In this document: piece by piece, positions 1 through 11,631 of the stretch
How the letters are laid out: the number at the start of each line of letters is the position of its first letter
Position numbering within the stretch: position 1 is the stretch's first letter
The notes under the pieces: generated by a model
Seen by the model: the letters and a program-made list of their open reading frames with translations, nothing else
What the model was told of the DNA's origin: nothing
Database searches by the model: none
Program-made: the position numbers and the translations under genes
Source: Yponomeuta sedellus
Lineage: Eukaryota > Arthropoda > Insecta > Lepidoptera > Yponomeutidae
Direction: 5' to 3'
Length of the DNA stretch: 64,000 nt
Assembly (NCBI GenBank): GCA_934045075.1
Contig: OW203721.1
Location: forward strand, 15,842,678 to 15,906,677

Positions 1-2080
1 AGGTCACGCGTTTTATACCTGCCGCTCGGCGTATCGTCCACGATACAACCGACAAAGGGCCGCTACGCCCACCTGAGCGCTCTCACCGCACGTTTCCCGC
101 GTTTACTACTCGTAATGCCGAAACCACGTAATTATTGTTCAGTGGATGGGTGTAAAGGTAAAAAAACAAATGAAGAATGATAATTTTTTTCACTGCCGAG
201 AGAAGAAGAAAGGTAAGCGGTATTTTAAATATTATATTTATTTCTTTAAACATTTAGGTAGGTAGGTACTATAAATGTAAAATAAATACATAAAGGTAAC
301 TGCTTTTTTTCGTGGACTTGTTAATTTTGATTCTAAATAACCACATCCGTTCTAACATTATTATGCGTGTCTCTGTCTGTCACGTTTTCACGGCTGTACT
401 GTGGCTATACCGAAAATTTTTAAAAATGCACAACAATCATAGTCGTAAATTGATGGAAAATGCCAAAAATATCAATTTTATAATAGTTCGCTCCACGACT
501 TTTAGCAGTTGCTAAAACTCGTGGAGTCGTGAAAAACAAATACATGCACGACAAAGATGGGTAGTTACCATCGATAAAATATTACTACTTTAGTAATATT
601 TTATAAATGGTAGTTAACCATATTTGTCGTGCGTGTATTTTTTTTAATGTTAATTTAATTTAGGATCAACTAAATTGGCTTTTTAGTGTTTCGTAGTTAA
701 CATTAGAAACAAAACATGTACAACAAACATGGATGTCAAATATTTACGTATTTCTCGAATTCAAACCAATATAATGTGGTCGACTCTGACCGCCACGCCC
801 AATCCAAAAACTAAAATCAGTTTAGTCTGTCCCCTTTTTAGATATTTGTCTAGGAATAGAGAGGGACAAATAGAACCCATTCCAATTTCAGGATTAAACG
901 TGGCGGTCAAAATCGCCCACAATGACGAAAAATTAAGTTTGATAACTTAATGTTTGCTTTTCAGACGCCGCAATTGGCTTGAGATAATAGGCAGGCCTGA
1001 TCTAATAACAACTCAAACAATGTCAGCTTGTCATTTTATATTACATATTTTTGACAAATAAATAAATATGGTTATTTCACAACATTCGTTTTATTACAGT
1101 AATAATAATCATCAACAACCCTAGCGCATTCGTGCGATGACGCGCTTGCACGTGAGTCGCACGGTGGGCAACACAATCTCGACTCTTTGAGCGGGTACTT
1201 ATGGTATATTTCTCCTCGCTGTGAACAGTAGTTATTATTATTAAGATTTTGTAGGCTATTATAGCGTAGGTATTTTCACTTTAGTATGGGAGTGATGTAT
1301 CTGTTACGTAGTAACTATTATCTAATCTGTGGCATGGTGCAAGCCAGTCGTCCTGTCTGGGGGTAGTACGACGACGGGAGTCGCGCCTTTTAACGTCAAA
1401 ATCCAATACATTAATTGTCAAATTCTGACATTTAGTTGCCACAAAACGCGTGACTCGCGTCATCGTTCTACACGGGCTGGCATCCTGCCTTTCTATTCCG
1501 TAACATTCCACTCTATCGAGTGAAGCATTTAGACAACTCCAAAGTGTCAAAAAATGTATGACATTTGACAGCTGGAGTAGCCTAAAAAAAGTAAAAATCA
1601 ACGTCACGCAACTCAGTGGATACTTACATAATAATGCCCCTGGACCCTCCTGACTAGGGATGCGATCGCGTAAGTCGTCCAGTCTATGGAGTTCTCTGAT
1701 TTAGCCTACTTCGAACTGTCAGATACATACATATTTTGACACTTTGGAGTCGCCGAAATGCTTAACCCGATGATGCCGAAAGTAACGCAGGTAATACAAT
1801 GGCACACTCGTAGTATAAACCACTGTTGGCATCTTCGAGCGGCGGCAATGTCAGTGCGTTAGAATAAATACTAGAATCAGAATCTGTACTAACACGTCGT
1901 ACAATAATGAGATCACTATGTACCTTATATGATTTTTTATATCTGAAATAAGTAAATTGTGGATTCTATCCACTACCTGCCTATATATAGGTATTATAAA
2001 CAAATAACAGTATTTTAATGAGCATTGTACCTACACCATGGGTTTGAGAATTGTTAATTTGAAATGTTAAACTTATGTCT
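1..2080. other. Left flank, no gene recognised
   Basis: AT-rich sequence with the repeat at 1353-1642. Short open frames (312-515, 729-950) have no recognisable motifs. Confidence 0.5.
1353..1642. repeat. Dispersed repeat, longer relative of the 12.3-kb insertion
   Basis: The right part (from 1491) matches 12339-12500 over most of its length. The left part matches 24346-24440 and 42242-42310. On the minus strand the left part reads TRVTRFVATKCQNLTINVLD, a peptide-like pattern shared with the other copies. Confidence 0.6.
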
Positions 2081-2084
2081 ATAC

Positions 2085-2455
2085 TATACTAGCTGTGCTA
2101 GGGGAAGGGGAAGATAAAAAGTACCCGGAACCAGTGTGCGTGCATGCAACGACTTATGAACGTTAATGAAGCGAAGTTGATCTGTCAGGATTGTGGCAAG
2201 TGGCAGTCCCTGGTCTCGGCCTACCCCTCTGGGATACAGGCGTGAAGTTATGTATGTAGCTGTGCCCCGTGGTGTTACCCGCTGTTTATTGATTTTCCCA
2301 TGTGAATTAAGATATTTTTCCGCAGTAAAACGTAGCCGTACTCCAGGGTGTCGGCTAACTTCATACAAAAGTTAATTAAAATCGCTCCAGCCGTTTAGAC
2401 GTGAAGTAACAAACATTCACGCTCACAAACTTTCGCCTTTATAATATTAGTGTGA
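2085..2455 (+). mobile_element. RTE-type LINE 3' end
   Basis: Begins 'actagctgtgct' and ends 'aaactttcgcctttataata' + 'ttagtgtga', the usual 3' end of lepidopteran RTE elements. No RT coding is left. Confidence 0.6.
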
Positions 2456-3432
2456 TAAAATATAAATTTTGATTCGTCAATGTCGTGGGACACGACAAGT
2501 GCAGGATGGCCGAATGTTACAGTTTCCTGATACATACACCTACTTTAAGTCATTAGTCATTACATACTTGTAATTATGATGAACATTACATTTGTACACC
2601 TATTATTGGCCAAGTTTCAATACAATCCGCCACTAAATATATTTTTAAACCTTGGTTAATGTCGGACATTAGCCAAGGGTTAAAAAATAATATTCTTCAT
2701 TTCGTAATATTCATTTATTATAAAGAATTCCATCTAAACTGCACATTGGCCGATGAATTTCCGCTAATGTGCGTGCAGCTAATACGGTTTCGGGGTTTGT
2801 GGTCTTTTTATTTATAAACAACACGCTTGCTGTAAAACCCACCTAAAATGCAGTTTGAATAGTTTGTGCTAAAGTATTTCACATAACCACAGATTTAATG
2901 CTACTTTTGAGGACGGTAAACTAGTTACCACTTTAAATTGAACTTTATCTCCTGAAAATAAAGTCCAAAAACCAATGAAAAATAAAAGAATTGTGTTTTT
3001 ATAAATGTGACTTCATGTGACTAATTTAATTTTGTTCGTTATTTTTTCACTTGTATTTTTCTTTCATTTAGGTATTCTCCAATACATGGCGTTACATGAC
3101 ATTATCAGCTATCGATAGAGCAAGTAGCGTTCGCTTAAACTTATTATTAAAAAAAATTACGTGCAAATCTTTGTCGCCCAAGAACCTACAAACGTATCAT
3201 CCTATGTATTATGGGTGCATACGACTACAACATAATTTGCACTTATCTTAAAGAGTAAAACTAGAATACTGTTATGTCTTATTTATTCAGTAAATAAAAT
3301 ATATGAATAAGTAACAACGTAGTTTAAGCATAATAGACAGGAGTGTTTAAACCACCAAATACATAAGATCTTACTATTTTTAGTAAGTAAAGGCTTCGGA
3401 ATCGTCAATTCATCAATTTCTTTTTGTATTAG

Positions 3433-3438
<6 letters not shown>

Positions 3439-3522
<84 letters not shown>
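3439..3522. repeat. (AT)n microsatellite, about 42 units
   Basis: An uninterrupted AT dinucleotide run, directly abutting the MITE that starts at 3524. The long Tyr/Ile open frame across it is an artefact. Confidence 0.97.
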
Positions 3523-3523
<1 letters not shown>

Positions 3524-3526
<3 letters not shown>

Positions 3527-4135
3527 GGTGTCTCATTCAAATCGGTCAGTATGGGAAAGTCTGAAACTATAAGACATACGCAGATCTGTTCTGAGGAACC
3601 ATGTCATCGATTTTAATAACAAGAAAAACTGCATTCATACATTTTAAAACACAATATGTACTCCGTTCGGGAATCAAACCCGGTGGTTTTGAAAAAAAAC
3701 CTACACAATTTCTATTTAGATATCGATTGTGTAGGTCTTAAGCAGTAAATGTCTGTATGAAACATGATGTCTAAAATGAATAAAATGCATTGTTTTCACA
3801 TACTTTAATTTATTTTAGTAGGTGCTCGAAGTGAACGCCGCCTTTTTAAATACAATATTCAACACGTTTAGGTAACGATCTTAATCTTTAAATAAGTATC
3901 TACATACTTATTTTAAGTGGGCTTTTCAATTGATTGTTAGTGTTTGATTAATAGAAGTTTTTTTTTTTCAAAACTTCCGGGTTCGATTCCCGAACGGAGT
4001 ACTAATGTTTTTTAAAATGTATGAATGCAGTTTTTCTTGTTATTACAATCGATGACATGGTTCCTCAGAACAGATCTGCGTATGTCTTATAGTTTCAGAA
4101 TTTCCCATACTGACCGATTTGAATGAGACACCCTG
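3524..4135. mobile_element. Fold-back MITE, TA target, copy A (612 bp)
   Basis: Ends CAGGGTGTCTCATTCAAATC in inverted orientation, flanked by TA, inserted at the edge of an (AT)n tract. Much of its length is an inverted repeat. Both arms contain a GGTTCGATTCCCG-like box. Confidence 0.85.
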
Positions 4136-4136
4136 T

Positions 4137-6315
4137 ATAGTGAATAAATTAAATGAAGTGTCTTTTAAGTCAGGCAAGAAACTATTATTATGAAAGCGGG
4201 AAACAATACATAGCATCAGTTAATTATTGACATTTAATACCCAAAGTGACTAACTGACTGACAACGGCGAAAGACTGTAAATTCTTCTAATATTTGATCT
4301 TAAGACTAGATACTGAATGATTGAGTGTAAGGGCTTCCTCCACAACCTATATACCATAGAAAATAGTAAATCCTACTAGTCGGGACAAGAGATTCTACTT
4401 GACCCAAACTATCTGGAATGCGATTGTGAAACAGGACTTTGGTTGATAATAGAACTAACAATGGTAACATTGATAATAACACCGTCATACATGCAGTATA
4501 ATTAATTTAAGTTTTTCTCCTTAGCCTCAACAATACCAGGAAGCACCCCATTTTGTTCAAAATCTATCGCCTGGTACTAACTAGGTTCGTCATTCTTTCT
4601 TTCATACTTAATTAAACTTACGTCCATACAATTACATGTTACATAAAAACAGCAAGAATCCGTGAGCAAATTCATGAAAGTCAATAATGACGGCTTTGTT
4701 CCAAGTTTAATGCCTGTCCATCGTTGGACGTCGGCAACCGGCTCTTTGCAATCTCTTAAAGTCTTATAATATCTATTGGATAACACAAACAACGACAATT
4801 TTCTATGGTTACATTTGTATTTTATAACTAATACATAGTAATGTAGTAGATAGTGTTTAATTTCAAGTTAACGTTCTTTAGCGAATAATGATCTGTATGA
4901 GAGTGGATAAACTGATCCAGAAACTAGCAAAATACTTGTAATTAATAACATGAATAACGAAGCTCATCAAAGTTACTCTAATAAACCAGTATGCACTACC
5001 TATGTAAAATAAGTAAATATGTTATACTATCTCACACATATCTGCTTAATTCTAAATAATTTAACTCGTTCAAATAGAGGTTTCGGCCATAAGTGATAGA
5101 TTGATATTTCGTAGCAATCTACAGACTGGGGCAACATCATTATCATCATCAAACTACCATTTAACCTATACAAAACATATACAGTACGTATATTCTGCCA
5201 AATAATTTGCAGACAGATATCATCGAAATATTAAAAAAAAACTTGTAGTAAGATCATAGTTGACCAAAATATAATATCATAATGATAATTGCCACACAGG
5301 CAATCATAGTCATAAACTCACTCCTAGGATCTGATATCAATTGTTATGATTTACCGGCCTAGACTCGGCTACTAGCATTGTAGATTAGATCTACATAAAT
5401 GCTTCCTATGCTACGGGGTTAATTTTATTGTCCAAGAGAAAAATAAAATCGATTTAGAATGAAATGGAAAACGCAAACAAAAATTGCAAATGCAGCTAAT
5501 TAACTACTAAAGGCCAAATAATATTATACTATAAACTGTTCAGTTATATTTATATCCCATAAAGCAGTTCAAGTGAATCAGAAATCGGGCGAGAGTCACT
5601 AGAGAAAATTATACTGACAAGTTGGCAAATACCGTAATACAATTATATAATAGTCTGTCGCGAAATAATTTAACAGTTATTTTAGTTACAATACGACTAT
5701 GGACATCGATAAATACATACATCTATTGATGACTCAGTTAATATAAAACCAAAGGCCAAAAAGCATGTTGGCATGTTACAAATTTTGTATCTCCACACAA
5801 TACTGACGCTTGACTTTTGTGTACATACTTATACTTAGTGTAAATAAAACTGTTTGAAAAATTTAAGTATCATGCAGTGTCATAAATGAGAGTAAGCAGT
5901 ACATTTTGTTAGCCCACACAAAAACACTGTGAGTAAAACTTCAATACCTGATACTAGCTGCCGGAGCCGAATGAAAGTTGTAATAATATCGCGCAGAGTA
6001 TTTCACTGTGTGAAACTTAGCAATAAACCCTGTTAGTTAAAATAAATAGAAGAGGCGACGATAAAAAATTGTTTGTAAACACCGCCTAGCAATAGCGCAG
6101 TTTTGAGCGGGCTACAGCCATTGAGCGCAATAACCTTAAATGACAACCTGTCACTCACTATTTACTTTCGCTATCTAGTTATGTACGAACACAGGTAGCC
6201 CAGAAGAATAAGTTACTACCGTCGATTGCAGTAAGGTCATGAAGAAATCACGACATGACTTTTACGGCAACCTCTTTTGGTAAATAACTGCCTTCATCCG
6301 GACTATCACAAATCT
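4137..6315. other. Downstream region of LPCAT3, no other gene
   Basis: Probably contains the LPCAT3 3' UTR, with a minus-strand AATAAA at 5424-5429. I see nothing else in it. Confidence 0.5.
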
Positions 6316-6923
6316 CTATTCAGTCTTCACTTCCACCTTGCGAACATTCAGGGCCTTCATTGTCATCTTCAGGGCTGGCTTGTAAAGGAAGGCCCACGGC
6401 AAGAACAGCACATAACCAGAGAAGTAGAGGCTGGCATAGACATTCCACCACTTGGGGTAGACCTTCAAGTCGAACGGCACGAGGCTCCAACCCATGAAGA
6501 CGATGGTATAGGCTTTTAGGAGCACGTAGAGGAAGCCTTTAGCCACAGGGTTGGCCCACATGTTTTCGTAGATGACAGTGCGACTGATCAGCGGTTCCAG
6601 CTCCTTCTCCATGTAGATGATGAGGAACTCGTTGAGGAAGGTAGCGTAGTAGCCGGAGCGGGTGCCGTGCCAGACGGCCAGAAAGGCGAGGGTCAGGAAC
6701 TGGCTGATGTGCCGGTTGCCGAGGAAGCGTAGCCGTTTGTAGATGTACTCGGCGGCGAAGAAGTTGGTGTTGCAGTTGAAGCTCTCGATGTAGTGGTGGA
6801 ACGTAGTAGCGGTCTCGAATCGCATCAGTTTGATGTTGTTACAGCCGTCCCACTGGCTTACATACTCGCCCGTATCCATCCTTTTCTTGCCATTGTACGA
6901 CAGTCCGAAGCGGATGCACGACG
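6316..6923 (-). CDS. nes: LPCAT3-like exon 3 (catalytic, terminal)
   Basis: Follows the acceptor TATTGTTCCAG. It begins SCIRFGLSYNGKKRMDTGEY, carries the asparagine motif FNCNTN and His367 in AVWHG, then the last membrane helices and the stop TAG at 6318-6316. The acceptor joins in frame upstream of the first ATG of the open frame (6879). Confidence 0.93.
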
Positions 6924-9900
6924 CTGGAACAATATAAAGCTTATTGAAGACTAGCGTTTGACATCAATGAGCAACATACAATAAAATATTTAGTACTAAA
7001 TAACCTTACGTAAATAATGTTTTTATTGTTATCATCTTGCACTGGCAGTATTAAACTATCATCTACAATCATAGGTGTAAAGAAAATGCAATGCATTAGC
7101 AGATTGACCACTTCAAGCGCTTGATGAGAATACCTCGGTCATTCAGATGGGTAAAGGTTGTATAAGGAAGGATATATAGGTAGGTTCGTTAGGTCAGGCA
7201 CTGATGGAAATAAAGGTCATGGTTTATTATTAGATTTTGAGACAAATAGCGTACTTTCAATGAAAACCGGAGATGTAAAATCTGCGAACCTCAACTCTAC
7301 GCGAGATAATTATTTTGTAAATAAAGGGAGAGGTGGGAACATTGTAATAGCCCTTGACCTTTGCATACACGAGTACGTAATCTGTCCGTAATGTGTCAAG
7401 TGGCACCTTCACTCACACTAGACGAATGAAGAGACCAATCGGTCCTTTGACATGTCAATACGTGCTGAGCAAACCCGCCTCGGAAGTCCTCAGGATGTTT
7501 TCCTTCAGTTAGCGTTTGGTATTGCTACTACAAATTCGCAGATGTACGAATGAATGTAATGGATAATGGGTCAATAGGTATGACATGTCCCTGTAGTGAG
7601 CTAAAAGAAAGCCTTAATAAGAGCATGTTGCCTATCTCCTACGCATCAATTAGCGGCAACGTGTCAATGTCATCCCACGGCTAACGGATCAGGTTTCGAT
7701 TTGGCGGAAAATGCATACCACAGCTAACCACTGAGACATTAAAAAAATATGTTATTAAGTAAATCAACTAGTTTTACGTCTACACCGTTGGGTAGGCGCA
7801 TAATTAACAAAGCAATCAGAAAATAGAAAAAATATGGACACAAACCAAAAACCCGACTAAAACATAAAATTTTCAAATTTACTTAATAAATCAACTGAAA
7901 AGGCAGAAGAAAAAGGACAAAAACAAATTCTTTTTTGTTATTGAATAATTGTTGATAATCAAATACAATAACTATCATTTGACTTTGTAAGTTAAGTATG
8001 CAAACTTACTTTCGCATTTATCATATGAAAGTTAGCTTATTGAAATACCTCCTACAACGTATTATCTTGCTTATCTACCTTATATCACCAACAAACCGCT
8101 AATCATTCACGATGGCACGTTTTGTGAATATTCTATTCTGCTGTTTATTTTCGTTTTCCAGAAGCTCTCGGACATAAGCCAACCATTCTACCAAGGCGCA
8201 ACCACCGCACGAAATAGTAAAATGATGGCGAAAACCGTACTATAATCCATACGAAAAACGCGATGAAACTATCAATAAATGCAAAGATAAGAGTATACTG
8301 ACACGCACTAAAAATGCACAGTGCATGACGGGCTGGTGGGCTTAGAGTTACTGCATCAAACTAGCAAGAGATATTTTATCATAACTTTAAATTTTTTAAA
8401 TTAGGTGTAATTAGATGTCCTCAATTTTTCAAGTCGTCTACCTGCCATATTCTATTCTATATAGTTGCTAGACAAACGTCGGGATTCCGACAGGATTTGG
8501 TTATCATAATTATTAAGCCTCTAATTGGAGAACGTCACATCGAAACGAAACATCAGCTTACATTAACCACTAGATATTTTTCAGCTTTGGTCTACAAAAA
8601 AACAAACCGATTATAGGAAACAATTACAGTGCGTTCACATTAACTTGACGCGTGAGAGAATTGGTAACAAGGACATAACATGTGAATTAGCTTTTGGACC
8701 TAATCGGAAGATGGTAAAACAAGCCCTCAATCCTTTTATTTTTCCTAAGTAATGGGAATGATTTCTTATTTAACATGGTAACAGTAAACATCTCAGTGCT
8801 ACCAATTCTCTCACGCGTCAAGTTAATGTGAACGCACTGTATATATATTGCTCATCATAGTTTTTTTTTTAATATTCACGGACATATTACACAGATTAAC
8901 TAATTAACTAATTACTTATCCTAATATTATAAATGTGAAACTTTGTGAAGATGTTTATTACTCGATGTTGTGAAGATATTTGTATGTTTATTACTCAATC
9001 ACGCTACTTCGGCTACAGATAGATAATTCAGAATTTAGCATAGGATACTTGAGATCCCTTTAATGCGTTCTCGTGGGATAATTTGTAACACGGGCGAAAG
9101 CGGGTTAAAGCTAGTATTAAATAAATATCAAACCCGATATTCAATTACTTAACTTTGTTAGTATTTTTTGTTTACTCTCAGTGTAATTAGCGAAATGAAA
9201 CGTTAAATTTTATTTACACATTTATTTATGGAGATTTCCTGAAAATGCGTACCTATAAGCCCGTAAACGTCACATTTATTGTCTTAAATCATAGGGTGTG
9301 AAGATTATGTGCAAAACTTATCCCTAATAGCGATTAATTCACCTCAGAATAAAGTCTTAGGTCTTACCTATAGGTCAGTGCACAAACGATATACAGGGTG
9401 TCTCATTCAAATCGGTCAGTATGGGAAAGTCTAAAACTATAAGACATACGAAGATCTGTTCTGAGGAACCATGTCATCGATAATAATAACAAGAAAAACT
9501 GCATTCATACATTTTAAAAAACATCTGTACTCCGTTCGGGAATCGAACCCGGTTGTTTTGAAAAAAAAAACCTACACTATTTCTATATAGATATCGATTG
9601 TGTAGGTCTTAAGCAGTAAATGTCTGTATGAAACATGATGTCTAAAATGAATAAAATGCATTGTTTTCATACAAAATGCAATCGTAAGATCGTTACCTAA
9701 ACGTGTTGAATATTGTATTAAAAAGTTGGTGGTCACTTCGAGCACCTTCTAAAATAAATTAAAGTATGTGAAAACAATGCATTTTATTCATTTTAGACAT
9801 CATGTTTCATACAGACATTTACTGCAGTGTAGATTTTTTTTTTCAAAACAACCGGGTTCGATTCCCGAAAAGAGTACAGATGTTTTTTAAAATGTATGAA

Positions 9901-11598
9901 TGCAGTTTTTCTTGTTATCATAATCGATGACATAGTTCCTCAGAACAGATCTTCGTATGTCTTATAGTTTCAGACTTTCCCATACTGACCGATTTGAATG
10001 AGACACCCTGTATAATATGTTGCCGTCACAACAATATTATTGTTGTGACGGCATAATTTAAATACAATGCACTCTGCACTCTAATTATTCACTGAATTGC
10101 GTTGAAATTATGTTGCAATCGATTTGCCTTTTGAATTTGATACAAGTTAATTGCAAAATGAGATCATTATTTACGCCGAAATCAATTATTCAACTACTTT
10201 CAAATGGGTTAATCTAGTACTTGATTAGAACAAAGACTTCGTTAGTAGAGTAAAGTAAAAAAGATTTGCCAACAGCAATAAAGTGGCCACTTTTCTTCCC
10301 GTATTTTTATTGCTTGTTAGACCTTTCTAGGTTCTAGCTGTTCTAGGAAGCGTTTTAATAACGTTTGAAGCGTTTAGCACTAATTAAGTTGTCTGAGAAA
10401 ATAATATTGTGAGAAAAATAAATCTAGACATCACTTTTGCAGGCACAAAGCAGACACAGACGGCGGCGGTCAGACGGGCGGGCGGTCTGTCCTTTTAAAT
10501 TAAAAAATAATTACCTTTTTATGCGCAATAAATTTATAATAGAACGGCGGCAGCCCAGTAGCTACCTACTGGGCTACCTGTGGACGCGGAAGCGAAAGCC
10601 CCAGGTCCGAATACCAGTGCGGGCATAGTTAGTTAGTTAGACCTGAGATTTCCGCACTAGCCTCATAGTTGGGCCATTGTACGTAGCAAGCGCTGAGGTA
10701 CGTTAACACTTCAGACACTAGGGTTTCCTTACGATGTTTTCCTTCCCCGTGGCGAGTGGTATTGCTACTTTAATTTCACAAATGTACATAACTTAGAAAA
10801 CAAAGTCATTGGTACATGCCGGGGTTTGAACCCACGACCTCCCGATTGAGAGGCCGGCGTTCTACACCGTCCGCCACTACCGCCCTCCAGTGCGGGCATG
10901 TAATAATGACTTTGTTTTCCAAGTTTCTAATTATACATGAAATTTGTGAATTTATACCTCAGCGTTTGAAATCGCCAATCCGCGGATTAATTAAGCCCAT
11001 ACTCTTTGAGATAAGGCATGTGGCCTGCAATGGGACGTTTGTAGGCTACGTAAAATATATTTTATATTTTTTTTAATTACTATATTAAGACAAAAGAAAA
11101 TATATTGCTATTTAGTAAGATTTTTGGCTTTTTGCATAATTATACTGTAATGTAATTTTGAGGCTCATTTCGAGATATAAGCCGCCAATCATTGGCGCTA
11201 AGCCAATTTTATAGTCTTTATAGCCATTCGACTCAAACGCACGTTTTATTTTTCAAAACATGATTTAATTAAACCACTCCTCAGATGCAGTTTAAATACT
11301 CTACGGTTGTCTTTTCTTTTACTTCTACAGACTATATTAACTGCATGTAAGGAATATTATAAAGATGATATCTTTGCCTTTTACTATAATTCACTTCACT
11401 CCACTATAATTTCCTAGTCAAAGGCGTCATTAACGAATTTGCTTGCTGAAACACTTATTATTATTTGCCGTTTAATGTTTTATGCACACGCTCTTATAAG
11501 AAAACGTTCAGAATTTAATGAAATAAGTAAACAATAACTAAATAAATAACCAAAAAGTTTATTTTTCGCCTTTTTTGTGATCTCGAAAACCCGTGTGT

Positions 11599-11631
<33 letters not shown>

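Noticed and set aside
3283..3540. 85-residue frame rich in Tyr-Ile on the minus strand
   Set aside because: It is a translation of the (AT)n microsatellite.
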